NCBI GenBank assembly: GCA_963697285.1 | Contig: CAVONI010000001.1 | Coordinates: 434,001 to 498,000, forward strand | Direction of reading: 5' to 3' | Length of the DNA: 64,000 bases | Origin: JAEUQQ01 sp963697285 | GTDB taxonomy: Bacteria > Acidobacteriota > Vicinamibacteria > Vicinamibacterales > JAFNAJ01 | In this document: in pieces, positions 47,264 to 56,468 of the stretch | How the letters are laid out: each line of letters begins with the position of its first letter | Numbering within the stretch: the first letter of the stretch is position 1 | Position numbers and translations under genes: made by a program | The notes under the pieces: model-generated | Told to the model about the DNA's origin: nothing | Seen by the model: only the letters and a program-made list of their open reading frames with translations | Databases searched by the model: none

Positions 47264-48645
47264 ATGTCGTCGCACGTCGTTGGCCCCGATCCCGTCACTG
47301 CCCCGCACAGGCAATCGCCTCCGCGCACGCCGTACTCGCCGGTCCAACCTCCGAAGCCCCAGCGCCGCCGTGAAACCGTTCGCCAGGCGCTGCGACTGCC
47401 GATCACGTTGCTGGCGATTCGGCGAATCATTGCCGCCGACTACCAGGTGCCTTCGCTCGATGCGCACCTCTGGTCGTTTCGCGGGTTTCACGAGAACGCC
47501 GACGACCCGCGCTACCGCGCGCGGCCATGGCAGAGGGTGCAACTCGGTGCGATCACCGCGCACGACGTCGTCGGGCTGGCGGTCTGGGAAATGGCGTTCA
47601 TGCTGAACGTGGCGAGAGAGTTGGAGGAGCCGATTCTCGAATACAGCCACCAGAACGGCGAGGGCTTCCGGTTTCTCCTCCCGTCGCTGGCCCGCTTCCT
47701 TGGCAAGAACCAGGACGAAGTCGCCTACGCGACAGAACACAGCCTGCCGTGGTGCGAGAGCCCGTGGTGCGCCGAAGAGCGGCGTCACGCCAGCACGTTT
47801 GCCCGCATCATCGAACGGCTCACAGGCACGTCGCCCGGCCGGGAGAATCCCAACAGCCCGAAGGTGGTCACGGCGTCCGAAGCGGATGCGGTGAGGCTCG
47901 TCATCAGCCGCCAGGCGGCAGAATGGAATTCGTCATCGACCTACGTGGTCATGGCGGCGCATGCAACCGGTGACCTCCACCACCTCCTGCGCAACGTGGC
48001 GCGCGACGAGATCAAGCACCTGGCGATCCTCGGCGCCGTCGACCGGTACCTGTTCGGCCCGCGCCGCTGGCGGCGATTCGGCGACCTGCTGCGGCATGGC
48101 ATCGACCAGTTCAAGGCGCAGAAGCACCGCCGCTCCGGAGGGGGCCTGATGGGAACGAACCCCGTCACCGCGCTTGAGGTCGTCGCAGCGCACGTGATCT
48201 CGGAGTACTACATCCGTCGGTGGCTCGAGACGCTGCCGCTGCGGTCGCTGGAGGCGATCTTCGAGGCTCCCTCCAGCCTTGCCGAGCTGGCCGCTGCCGC
48301 CTTGCCACCGGAGCAGCGGGCCGCGTCAGAGGCCACGCGGCGGAAGGGAGCCGAGAAGCGCGCCACCCTGGCCCGCTGGGCACCGGACGAGCAGCGGCAC
48401 GCGTTGGAACAGCGCGCCTTCGAGACGAGTCAGGCTGGAACGATCGACGAGATCGTGGTGGCGGGGCTCGGCGGCTTCCACGGGGCCGAAGCACCTGGAA
48501 GCCGCGAGGACAAGGTCGCACGGAGCAGGATCCGGCAGCACGGGGACGCGTGCTTCGGACGTGCCTTCGCGATCGTCTCCGCGACTACCAGATCAGGCAC
48601 AACCGGCACGTCATCGTTCCCGACCGACGCGCGCACGCGCGATAA
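47264..48645 (+). CDS. Ferritin-like diiron protein, probable frameshift near the C-terminus
   Basis: About 460 residues with a Pro/Arg-rich N-terminus. The diiron-type helices are CAEERRHASTFARIIERL (E-E-x-x-H) and NVARDEIKHLAILGAVDRYL (D-E-x-x-H). A second E-x-x-H-like pair lies near DEQRHALEQRAF. It looks like an oxidase, desaturase or fatty-acid-modifying diiron enzyme. After about 48545 the frame becomes low-complexity, while the next frame gives RLRDYQIRHNRHVIVPDRRAHAR with a stop at 48645, so the true end is probably 48645. There is no neighbour that explains its substrate. Confidence 0.65.
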
Positions 48646-48692
48646 TGAGCTGCCGACCGACACGCACGCACGAGCTGCCCACGCGCGCACCC

Positions 48693-49058
48693 TCAGCTGA
48701 TGGTCGAGTGGGTGGGTGTCAGGTCACGTGTACGATTGGTGTTTGAAATCGCGACGACGATCAGTTCCGGTATCTGGCTGTTCCCGTTGGGGCCGTTGCC
48801 CATGAACTGCACGACCCCGGTGGCCGAATGGAAGTTGATGTCGCCGTCCAACAGATAGAGGACCGGGTACCGTTGCTGCAACCCCCCGCCGGTCTCATAG
48901 GATGCAGGCAGGTACACCCAGTAAGGACGGTCCTCGTTGAGAAGCTCAAATCGAACGCTGAACTTCTCGCCGATTGTGACGGTCCGGTTCGCATCCTGCG
49001 CCGATGCCGAGAGCGCGGCAGTGGCTGCCACCAGAGCAAACAGAGCTGTTCGCAGCAT
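48693..49058 (-). pseudogene. Truncated esterase (enterochelin-esterase-like) remnant
   Basis: A 121-residue open frame with a signal peptide (MLRTALFALVAATAALSASAQ). The N-terminal part of a PF00756-type esterase follows (FELLNEDRPYWVYLPASYE, YPVLYLLDGDINF, ELIVVAISNTNRTRDLTPTHS). Family members continue for another ~150 residues including the G-x-S-x-G nucleophile; here the frame stops right after TRDLTPTHS and no continuation is found in any frame, so the catalytic core is missing. Confidence 0.6.
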
Positions 49059-49331
49059 GGCTCGAACTCCTGACGGTGGGAGGGGCAGATGTCTGGGGGC
49101 GGCAGCGCAAAGCGCCCCCTACCACTTCTACGCCCGCCCCCGTGCCACGTCAACGCGAACTGTGTGCTCCACTGATAGCCAAGCCGCCGTCGCCACGGGA
49201 GGCAGAGGAGCGGGTGAGCTTCTGAGCGAGTCGCGATCGACACAGATGACGATGAGCTGCACACGCATGGCGTTGCTGCGCCGCCGCGCGAAGAGCGATA
49301 CTGATTGCCTCCTCTTCACGAAAGGTCTGCC

Positions 49332-50979
49332 ATGGCATCGCCGTCTTCAGTTGTGCGTGCCGGGATACTCTCGCTGCTCGTCGCCGGCCCGGTGCTCGCG
49401 CAACCGCGAGAGCACGCGTCTGCAGAGAACGAGACGCTCGGCACCGTCCACTTCCTGACGTCGTGCAACCCCGACGCGCAGCCGCTGTTCGATCGCGCGG
49501 TCGCCCTGCTGCACTCCTTCGAGTTCGCGCGGGCGATCGAGGGGTTCCACGCGACGCTCGCGAAGGATCCGTCGTGCGCGATGGCCGAGTGGGGCATCGC
49601 GCTCAGCCGGTGGGGAAATCCGTTCGGTGCCGGCGTGCGTCCGGCCGCCCAGCTCCAGCAGGGGCGCGATGCCGTCGAGCGCGCAAAGGCGATCGGGCTG
49701 AAGACCGCTCGCGAGGGCGCGTACGTCGACGCCGTGGCGCAGTTGTTCGCCGCGTCCGAGACCGTCGATCAGCGCCAACGCGCGCTCGCGTACCGCGATG
49801 CGATGGCCGGCGTTCGCAGCGAAGTATCCCGACGACCCCGAGGCGGCGATCTTCCACGCGCTCGCGCTCGCGGCCGCCGCGCCGCCGACTGACAAGACGT
49901 ACGCGGATCTGCTGAAGGCCGGCGCGATCCTCGAGACACTCATCGTCAGTCAGCCCGACCATCCGGGCCTCGCGCACTACATCATTCACGCCTACGACGT
50001 TCCGCCGCTCGCGCCCCGTGCGCTCGATGCCGCGCGTCGCTACGCGAAGATCGCCCCGTCGGCGCCGCACGCGCTCCACATGCCGTCGCACACGTTCACG
50101 CGCCTCGGGCTGTGGCAGGAGTCCATCGACACCAACACGGCCTCGTGGGCGGCTGCGAAGCGCGATGGAGCGACCGCCGAAGAACTGCACACGATGGATT
50201 ACCGGATGTACGCCTACCTTCAGACCGCCCAGGACGGCGCCGCGCGCGGCATCCTCGACGCCCTGCCCGAGGTGAAGGCTCGCTTCGACCCCAACGCGAT
50301 TGGCTCAGCCGCGCCGGGGTCAGCCGGGGTGTTTGCGCTTGCCACGATTCCCGCACGCTACGCGCTCGAACGCGGCGCATGGGCCGAGGCGGCGAGGCTC
50401 GTGCCTCAGCCGAGCCGTTACCCCTACACGGAAGCGATCACGTACTTCGCGAGGGCGCTCGGCGCAGCACGCACGGGAGACGCGGCGGCCGTGCGTTCGG
50501 CGATCGACGCGTTGACGACAATCGGGCATCGGCTCACGGAACAGAAGGAAGCCTACTGGGCCAATCAAGCCGACATCCAGCGTCGCTCTGCGTCGGCGTG
50601 GCTCGCGTTCGTCGAGGGGCACAAGGCCGAAGCGCTGGTAGAAATGCGTGCCGCCGCGGCGCTCGAAGACGCCACCGAGAAGTCGGCCATGACGCCTGGC
50701 TCACTGACACCGGCGCGCGAGCTCGTCGGCGAGATGCTGTTGCTGCTCGACCAGCCCGCCGACGCGCTCAAGGAATTCGAGACGACGCTGGTGAAGGAAC
50801 CCAACAGGTTCCGGGCGTTGTCTGGCGCGGCGAGGTCGGCCTGGCTCGCCGGCGATCACGAGAAGGCACGCGTGTACTACGGGTCGCTCCTCGAGATCTG
50901 CGAGCGCGCCGACAAGCCAGAACGACCGGAGCTTGCACAGGCGCGCCAGGTGGCGACGGACGCACCGAAGCACGAATGA
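49332..50979 (+). CDS. Secreted TPR-like repeat protein (one frameshift)
   Basis: About 549 residues with a signal peptide ending near AGPVLAQPR. The start has the recognisable block TSCNPDAQPLFDRAVALLHSFEFARAIEGFHATLAKDPSCAMAEWGIALSRWGNPF. TPR-type helices follow, and a conserved HALHMPSHTFTRLGLWQESIDTN motif occurs around residue 240. The frame changes near 49812 (extra c in gatggccggcg). The family is common in soil acidobacteria and has no assigned biochemical function. Ribosome site: cacgaaaggtctgcc. Confidence 0.75.
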
Positions 50980-51122
50980 GTTGAGGCCTCGCGGCGACGA
51001 CGGGGTGATTGCGCATGTGCCCGAGGCCCGCAGTCTGCCGCGACGGAGGCTTTTTCCTCCGTCACGGCCAACATCCTCCGCGTGATCGACGCGACGGGTC
51101 CCTTGCTCCGCGCTCACGCATA

Positions 51123-51138
51123 TGGCACTGGAAGTGCA
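51123..51138 (+). promoter_or_regulatory. Sigma-54-type promoter (PEP-CTERM gene 1)
   Basis: tggcactggaagtgca has an exact TGGCAC -24 box and TGCA at -12, with GG (51124-51125) and GC (51136-51137) separated by 10 bases. This is close to the sigma-54 consensus TGGCACN5TTGCA. It lies 65 bases upstream of the gene start. Confidence 0.65.
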
Positions 51139-51202
51139 AAGGGAAACTGATTCCCGGCTACGAACGAAATGTCCCCTGCAGCCCGGGAGTGAGGAGGGAC
51201 CG

Positions 51203-51928
51203 TTGAAGAGACCCGTCGCGTTGCTTGTCCTGGCTGCGGCGCTGTGCCTGCCGGCATCGGCGTCAGCGATCATCATCGGCGTACCGCCGCCGAAAGCCAC
51301 GATCCTGGTGGACGGCAAGGAGATCGACACTCGCGCGTTGGATGTCACCTACGATCCCATCAAGAAGGTGGGGGGGATCGTCGGCACCCTTCAGGGCACC
51401 GACTGGGAGATCTACGTCGACGTAACGACCAACCCGGACCCGTTCGTGAACTACGCGGTCGGCGTGAGCAACTTCACGGCTGTGCCCATCACCTTCTCGT
51501 TCACGTTCACGACGCCGGTGGTTGGGGGACCCTACAACACGCTGACCAACGGCTTCAACGGGACCGCGACCGATCGGCTGGGTGACGGTGTCACGGCGTC
51601 GGGCATCGTCCAGAAGGCGTTGCTCGACGCGGTCAACGTCCCAGCAGTGCAACTCGGGACGTACACGTGCACCGGTGGCCCCGGAGCCGGAATGACGATC
51701 TACCCGTGTCCGGCCGGGCCTGGATTCGGCCCCGTGACGGCTGGCGTGCCGTCGGCTTCCTACGCGTCCCTCGGCGTCAACCTCAATTTCACGATCTCGG
51801 CCAACGACAACGCGGGTTTCACGGGTCGTGCCGACCTCGTGAACCAGGTGCCCGAGCCGGTGACCACGTCGCTGGTTGGCCTTGGTGTTCTGGCCCTGTC
51901 GCTGGCGCGACGTTCACGGACGTCGTAG
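51203..51928 (+). CDS. PEP-CTERM sorting-domain protein 1
   Basis: A 241-residue exported protein. The TTG at 51203 is chosen because gaggaggga precedes it by 4 bases and a signal peptide starts immediately (KRPVALLVLAAALCLPASASA). An upstream ATG at 51122 would lie inside the sigma-54 promoter. The body is beta-rich. The C-terminus is VPEPVTTSLVGLGVLALSLARR, a PEP-CTERM motif: V-P-E-P, a membrane span and an Arg cluster. Such proteins are processed by an exosortase, not found in this window. Confidence 0.85.
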   Translation: MKRPVALLVLAAALCLPASASAIIIGVPPPKATILVDGKEIDTRALDVTYDPIKKVGGIVGTLQGTDWEIYVDVTTNPDPFVNYAVGVSNFTAVPITFSFTFTTPVVGGPYNTLTNGFNGTATDRLGDGVTASGIVQKALLDAVNVPAVQLGTYTCTGGPGAGMTIYPCPAGPGFGPVTAGVPSASYASLGVNLNFTISANDNAGFTGRADLVNQVPEPVTTSLVGLGVLALSLARRSRTS

Positions 51929-51950
51929 CGACCTCACCTCCCCGCAGTAA

Positions 51951-51986
51951 GCGCGCGGCGTGCCGGCCTGGGCCGGCGCCGCGCGC
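51951..51986 (+). terminator. Strong hairpin after PEP-CTERM gene 1
   Basis: gcgcgcggcg / cgccgcgcgc flank an inner ccggcc / ggccgg stem, with a small bulge (tg). Sixteen base pairs form a very stable hairpin 23 bases after the stop, without a T-run. Confidence 0.5.
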
Positions 51987-52103
51987 GTACGACCGCTCGC
52001 CCTGCGCTGTCGACCGCGGCACGGCGATCTCCCGCCACCGCGCCGTCGCGCGCCGACGACCTCGCCGATCGATATCGCCGTGATAAGCGTGTATGGGAGT
52101 CAT

Positions 52104-52131
52104 GTCCATTTTGCTCATGAGTAAAATGGAC
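52104..52131. promoter_or_regulatory. 28-bp palindrome
   Basis: gtccattttgctca and tgagtaaaatggac form a palindrome with 13 of 14 pairs matched and one G-T mismatch, centred on catg. It is AT-rich unlike its surroundings. An ATG (52126) lies inside its right arm and opens the remnant that follows, as if the palindrome were an operator over a deleted gene's start. Confidence 0.45.
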
Positions 52132-52273
52132 TATCCCTGCGGTGCGCTACTGCGCCGAGCGCACGCCGATCCCGCAGTTCTTCCAGGTCCATCGCGGTGA
52201 TCGCCACTACGTGTCCGGCAAGGTCACGGTGCTTCCGTTTTCGGCGTTCTGCACGGAACTCAATCTGCCGTGA
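52126..52273 (+). pseudogene. Remnant of a deleted gene (DUF4143/AAA ATPase-like C-terminus)
   Basis: The ATG inside the palindrome gives MDYPC. After a one-base shift this is followed by 43 residues (VRYCAERTPIPQFFQVHRGD, RHYVSGKVTVLPFSAFCTEL, then NLP) and a stop. The C-terminal V-x-V-L-P-F/W-x-x-F pattern is like the end of AAA/DUF4143 ATPases, so most of the gene seems deleted and only its start and tail are left. The identification is tentative. Confidence 0.35.
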
Positions 52274-52474
52274 TCGCAGGCGCCTCGCGCACCCGTGCTG
52301 GCCGACGATCGGCGCCATGCCACGCGTTCATCTCACACACGTGAGCACCGGGTTCCGCGGTGCGCCCGCGGGTCAGGCCGAGTAGTTTCCGCGTCCGAAA
52401 CTGTCGAAGATCGCAAGTGCCTTAAGCGGCCACCTTTGTCCGGACGGCGGGTGTGCTTCCCGAGAGGGGTAGGC

Positions 52475-52564
52475 TGGCGGAGAGAGCGGGATTCGAACCC
52501 GCGATACGGTTACCCGTATACGCGCTTTCCAAGCGCGCTCCTTCAGCCTCTCGGACATCTCTCC
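52475..52564 (-). tRNA. tRNA-Ser (anticodon GGA), CCA encoded
   Basis: Class II tRNA on the minus strand from 52564 to 52475. It has acceptor ggagaga / tctctcc, a D arm (gagaggctgaaggag), and anticodon stem cgcgc / gcgcg around loop ttGGAaa. A long variable arm (tatacgggtaaccgtat) and the T arm gcgggttcgaatcccgc follow, then discriminator G and CCA. The anticodon GGA reads UCC/UCU serine codons. No tRNA or integrase neighbours are seen. Confidence 0.95.
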
Positions 52565-52704
52565 GCGCGTGGGCTGACGGGCGATTCTACCATCGACGCA
52601 GCAGCGCTTGTGAAGTCATCAAAAAAGAAGACAAAAGACGGCTTGAGCAGGCAGACTAATTAGCCTTCCTCGTGTTCAGCAGCCATTTCACGGCGTCCCG
52701 ACAC

Positions 52705-52720
52705 GGGCATGACCCTTGCC
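52705..52720 (+). promoter_or_regulatory. Sigma-54-type promoter (PEP-CTERM gene 2)
   Basis: gggcatgacccttgcc has GG (52706-52707) and GC (52718-52719) exactly 10 bases apart, GGCA at -24 and TTGC at -12. It lies 61 bases upstream of the ATG at 52781, a spacing like that of PEP-CTERM gene 1. Confidence 0.6.
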
Positions 52721-52780
52721 TAGGTCAGAGGTGTCAGGACGGCGCGCATCTGCGTGCCAGGCATCGCCGTGGAGGGCGTG

Positions 52781-53410
52781 ATGAAAAAGATCTGGTGTGT
52801 GCTCGCCGTCGTGTGCCTGTTCGGCGCCAAACGCGCGAACGCGGCCCCCGTCGTGCTCGATTTCGAAGACCGCCGTGGCCCGGGCGCCGCGTCGTATCAA
52901 CTCCTGCCGTCCAACTATCAGGGCCTCACCTGGGCGGGCGACTTCAACGGCGGCTGGTACTCTGCCGGATACGGCCTGCCCGCCGATTGCCCCGTCGGCG
53001 GATGCTCGCCAGACTACCTGCCCGAGTCGCCGTGGATGGCCGCCTTCACGCGGAACGGCACCGTCAAGTTCAGCGCGCCGACGCGCTTCATCGGTGCGTG
53101 GTTCTCGTCGCAGACCAACACCGCCCTCACGTTCTCGTTCTACAGCGACCTGGGCATGACCAACCTGGTGGGGAGTTTCACCGAGGGCATCGAGCACACG
53201 AACAACCCGCTCCGCAACGAGTTCGTGGCCGGACCCAACGCCCTCATCCAGGTGGTGCGGGTGCAGTCGACCAGCACGGTCTGGATCATGGACGACTTCA
53301 CGTACTGCGCCGCCGGGCAGGCAGACTGCCGCGCGCAGGTTCCCGAGCCGGGCATCGTGGCGCTGCTCGGGATGGCGCTCGCCGGCCTGGCCCGCCGCCG
53401 CGTTCGCTGA
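52781..53410 (+). CDS. PEP-CTERM sorting-domain protein 2
   Basis: A 209-residue exported protein. The ATG at 52781 follows tggagggcgtg, with signal peptide MKKIWCVLAVVCLFGAKRANA. The body is a beta-sandwich-like domain (FEDRRGPGAASYQLLP, YQGLTWAGDFNGGWYS, TRFIGAWFSSQTNTALTFSFY) of the kind seen in PEP-CTERM proteins with Y-x-G-x-x-W. The tail is VPEPGIVALLGMALAGLARRR, a typical PEP-CTERM motif. Confidence 0.88.
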   Translation: MKKIWCVLAVVCLFGAKRANAAPVVLDFEDRRGPGAASYQLLPSNYQGLTWAGDFNGGWYSAGYGLPADCPVGGCSPDYLPESPWMAAFTRNGTVKFSAPTRFIGAWFSSQTNTALTFSFYSDLGMTNLVGSFTEGIEHTNNPLRNEFVAGPNALIQVVRVQSTSTVWIMDDFTYCAAGQADCRAQVPEPGIVALLGMALAGLARRRVR

Positions 53411-53461
53411 CACCAGCGGCCGGTGTGCGCGCTCGCCGGCCACACCTGCTGCAGCACCCTC

Positions 53462-53503
53462 GAGCACCCGAATCCTGACGAGACGAGTCAGGTTCGGGTG
53501 CTC
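53462..53503. terminator. Bidirectional hairpin between convergent genes
   Basis: gagcacccgaatcctgac and gtcaggttcgggtgctc form a ~17-bp stem with one bulged base and a 7-base loop. It lies between the PEP-CTERM 2 stop and the ThpR stop on the opposite strand, 17 bases from the latter. Confidence 0.7.
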
Positions 53504-53519
53504 CAGTGAACGCCGCGGG

Positions 53520-54101
53520 CTAGGCTCGCTCGAACTCCCGCCGCAACTCCACCGTGTATGACGGCCCCTGCGCCGACAACACGCTCCTGAACAGCACCAC
53601 CCCAGACACCGTCCACGTGCCGAACTCCGTCGTGGCATGACGCTCCAGGAACGGCTGCAACGCATGGCGCGTCGCTGAGCGCACGCGGCCAATCGTGACG
53701 TGCGGATGGAAGGGTGCCGGATCGGAATCGAGCCCCGCGCGCCGCACGGCGTCGCTCACCTGCTGGTGCAGGCGCTGCAAGTGCGGATGGCCGCCGGAGA
53801 GCCCCGCCCACACGATGCGCGGGCGCGAACCTCCGAACGCGCCCACACCGACGATCCGCAGGGTGAACGCGGGCACCTGCACTGCAGGCAACGACGCACG
53901 GAATCGCGCCTCGCGTTGTGCATCCACGTCGCCGAGAAAGGCGAGCGTGACGTGCAGCAGATCCTCGCGCACCCAGCGCACGCCCTCGACGCCGTGATCG
54001 ACGTGCGCGAGGGCACGCCGGCACGCGTCAGGCAGCTCGAGGCCGACGAAGAGGCGTTTGGCGGCTGCCGGCGAACGAGGCGAGTCGCGAGGATCCGCCA
54101 T
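53520..54101 (-). CDS. thpR: RNA 2',3'-cyclic phosphodiesterase
   Basis: A 193-residue protein of the 2H phosphoesterase family. It contains two H-x-T-x motifs: HVTLAFLGDVDAQREARF and HPHVTIGRVRSATRHALQPF. The N-terminal RLFVGLELPD strand is family-typical, and LSAQGPSYTVELRREF resembles the usual C-terminus. It hydrolyses 2',3'-cyclic phosphate termini of RNA and is the enzyme formerly called 2'-5' RNA ligase. The frame is intact. Confidence 0.93.
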   Translation of the reverse strand: MADPRDSPRSPAAAKRLFVGLELPDACRRALAHVDHGVEGVRWVREDLLHVTLAFLGDVDAQREARFRASLPAVQVPAFTLRIVGVGAFGGSRPRIVWAGLSGGHPHLQRLHQQVSDAVRRAGLDSDPAPFHPHVTIGRVRSATRHALQPFLERHATTEFGTWTVSGVVLFRSVLSAQGPSYTVELRREFERA

Positions 54102-54186
54102 GGCGTGTCACTGTCGCGCGGACCCTGCAAACGCGTCAAGCACGCAGGGGCAATCAGAGAGACAATCAGAGTCCGGGAGGTGTCGC

Positions 54187-55585
54187 ATGGTGAAGGTCGC
54201 GCTGTGGTTGTCGGTGGCACTGCTGGTCACGGTGCCTGCAACGGTCGCACCCCTCGCGCGCCAGTCGGCCGACCGTGACGCCTTCGCCGTCGTGCGCGCC
54301 ATTGCGGGCACGAAGGCGCGCGCGAGGTGTGGCCGGGCTTCGACCCGTCGGAGTGGCCGATCGCGGTCTTCGATGGCAGGCAGACGATCCTCGCTGCGCC
54401 ATCCCGCCCCGCCACCCGACTTCACGCACGGTCCAGGCCAGCCAGGCGTCGTCACGATGGCCGGACGCCATCCGGCGGTCGTCGCCAACTCGACCCGCGA
54501 GATCGCGGGCGTGCGCACGGCGACCGTCATCGCGCCGCCGACGCAGCCGCTCGACAACATCCTGCTCGCCTACGTGGAAGAGGTCTTCCACGTCTTCTGG
54601 CTGCGGCGGCACGCGAACTTCCGCCCGAACGAGATGGTGCGCTACGGCTACCCGGTGTCGGATGCGTGGAACCGCGAACGCCTCCTCGCCGAAGACGAGG
54701 CGCTCGCGCGCGCGTTGGACGCGGTGGCCCTGCCAGAGGCTGCAGCATGGGGACGGGCGGCGCTGCGCATCCGCCGCGAGCGGCTCGGCGAGCGAAGTGC
54801 GGACGAACAGGCGTTCGAGAAGGCACTCGAGATGATGGAAGGGACGGCCAACTACGTCGCGCGCGCCGCGGTGGGGCAGCCGCCCAGTGCGACTGCGGTG
54901 CGCCTGCGATCGTCGAGACAGGCCGACGCGATACGGTGGCGGTTCTACGACTCCGGCGCGGCGCTGTGCTTCCTGCTCGAGCGCTTCCAGCCTGACTGGA
55001 AGTCACGCCTCGACGCTCAGCCCGACATGACCGTCGCCGACCTGCTCGACACCGCGATCACGCGAACGGGCGAACAGCTGGCGGCGTTCTCCGCGGCGGA
55101 GTCGTCGGGCTTCGAGCGACGGGCGGCGACCGACATCGCGGAACTGGCTGCGCGCCAGCGCCAGGTTCGCGACGACCTGCTCGGCCGTGCTGGCCCGCGG
55201 ATCGTCATCGAGATCGCCGACGGAGACGAACCGTTGCGCATGACGCGATTCGATCCGATCAACCTGCTCGTGCTCGGGGCTCGCGAGGTCGCGCACGCCA
55301 ACTACCTCACGTTCACCCGAGCACGACAGCACGATCGAGCTGACGAACCCGGCGTTTGCGCGCGGATCCTTCGCAGGCACGGTCGCACTCGCGCGCGCGA
55401 CGGGCCCTCACCCGATGGAAGGCGTGCGGATGGTCTCCATCGTCGGGGTACGCGCGATGCCGACGATTGACCGTCGCGACGACGGCGTGACCGTCGAGGC
55501 CGAGGGCGTGCGCCTCACGCTGCGCGGGGCCGACGTGCGTGCCGAGGGCGACACGGTGCGCGTCACGTTCTCGCGTCGGCGGTAA
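54187..55585 (+). CDS. Exported protein of unknown function (three frameshifts)
   Basis: A signal peptide (MVKVALWLSVALLVTVPATVAPL) starts at 54187. The body continues through two opposite frame changes at about 54317 and 54395 and another at about 55320 (extra c). It includes EVWPGFDPSEWPIAVFDGRQ, LLAYVEEVFHVFWLRRHANF and ALEMMEGTANYVARA, and ends DTVRVTFSRRR at 55585. E-E-V-F-H may be part of a metal site, as in some exported metalloenzymes, but no family is recognised. Length is about 465 residues. Confidence 0.55.
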
Positions 55586-55591
55586 GTCGCG

Positions 55592-55981
55592 ATGTCCACG
55601 CGCGTTCACCCGGACGGCGCCCTTCGTCGCACACGGATCGCCTGTGTGCTCATCGGCGTGGCCAGCCTGGTGCTCAAGCGCCATTACGGCGGTCCGGGGC
55701 AGGACCTCGTCATGTCGTACGGCGGCAACCTGTCTGCGTCGTTCGCCGTGTATTTCATGTTCGCCGCGTCCGTGCTCGGCGTCCGCGGCGGCGGGTGGGT
55801 CCCGACCGTCCTCGCGGTGGCGGTCGTCGAGTTGTTCGAGATCACCGACGGGTTCGGCGTCATGAGCAACGTCTACGACCCCTTCGACCTCGTCGCCAAC
55901 GTCACGGGTATCGCGCTGGCCTGGGCCTGCGATGCCGTGCTGCGCAGGGCAGGCTCGAGCCTCGAGCCGCGCCGGCGGTGA
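55592..55981 (+). CDS. Small membrane protein, VanZ/DUF2809-like look
   Basis: A 129-residue hydrophobic protein with four likely membrane spans. The C-terminal half has VVELFEITDGFGVMSNVYDP and then FDLVANVTGIALAWACD, resembling the E..D..D-x-x-x-N-x-x-G pattern of VanZ/DUF2809-like proteins. It starts 6 bases after the preceding gene and is probably co-transcribed with it. Confidence 0.6.
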   Translation: MSTRVHPDGALRRTRIACVLIGVASLVLKRHYGGPGQDLVMSYGGNLSASFAVYFMFAASVLGVRGGGWVPTVLAVAVVELFEITDGFGVMSNVYDPFDLVANVTGIALAWACDAVLRRAGSSLEPRRR

Positions 55982-56018
55982 TGGGGTCTCAGGGATGTCG
56001 TAGCTGCGCGGGACGGCC

Positions 56019-56448
56019 TTAGCGGCAGACTCGCAACTGCACGCTGCCGCTCACCCGCAGGACCTGCAGCTGATAGGGGACCCGCGACACCATGAAGCGG
56101 CCCGCGTCCGTTCCGTCGCCGCGCGAGACCGACACGGGCGTAGCGCTCACGTTGGCGCTGGCGCGGAGCTTCGCGAAGCTCCCTTCGTCGAGCACGCCGT
56201 TCGACTGCACGAACGGCCGGCCGTACACGCCCTCGACGACCCACAACTGGAACGGCTGGAAGCCCTTGCCCTTCGAACGGCGGCACGTAGACGAACACGC
56301 GTCGCCCGAACGGCGGCGCGTTCACCTCGGCGTAGCTCGACGGGGGAACAGTCAGCGTCGCCAGCGGTTGCTGGCATGCGGGCGCCTGCGCGGCGCTCGC
56401 GGTCGGCGCACACACCGTGAGCGCGAGTAGCAAGAATCCGTATCTCAT
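56019..56448 (-). CDS. Small secreted protein downstream of the TIR gene (one frameshift)
   Basis: The start is at 56448, with signal peptide MRYGFLLLALTVCAPTASAA. About 140 residues of beta-rich sequence follow (VPPSSYAEVNAPPFGRRVFVYVPPFEG, then, after a +1 frame change near 56275, GKGFQPFQLWVVEGVYGRPF). The tail is VSGSVQLRVCR. It begins 20 bases after the TIR gene stop and is probably in its operon. No family is recognised. Confidence 0.55.
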
Positions 56449-56468
56449 GGTCCCTGAACCTCCGTGTG

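Noticed and set aside
51122..51202. ATG at 51122 as the start of PEP-CTERM gene 1
   Set aside because: It lies within the sigma-54-type promoter and gives a non-signal leader; the TTG at 51203 has a ribosome site and a signal peptide directly after it.
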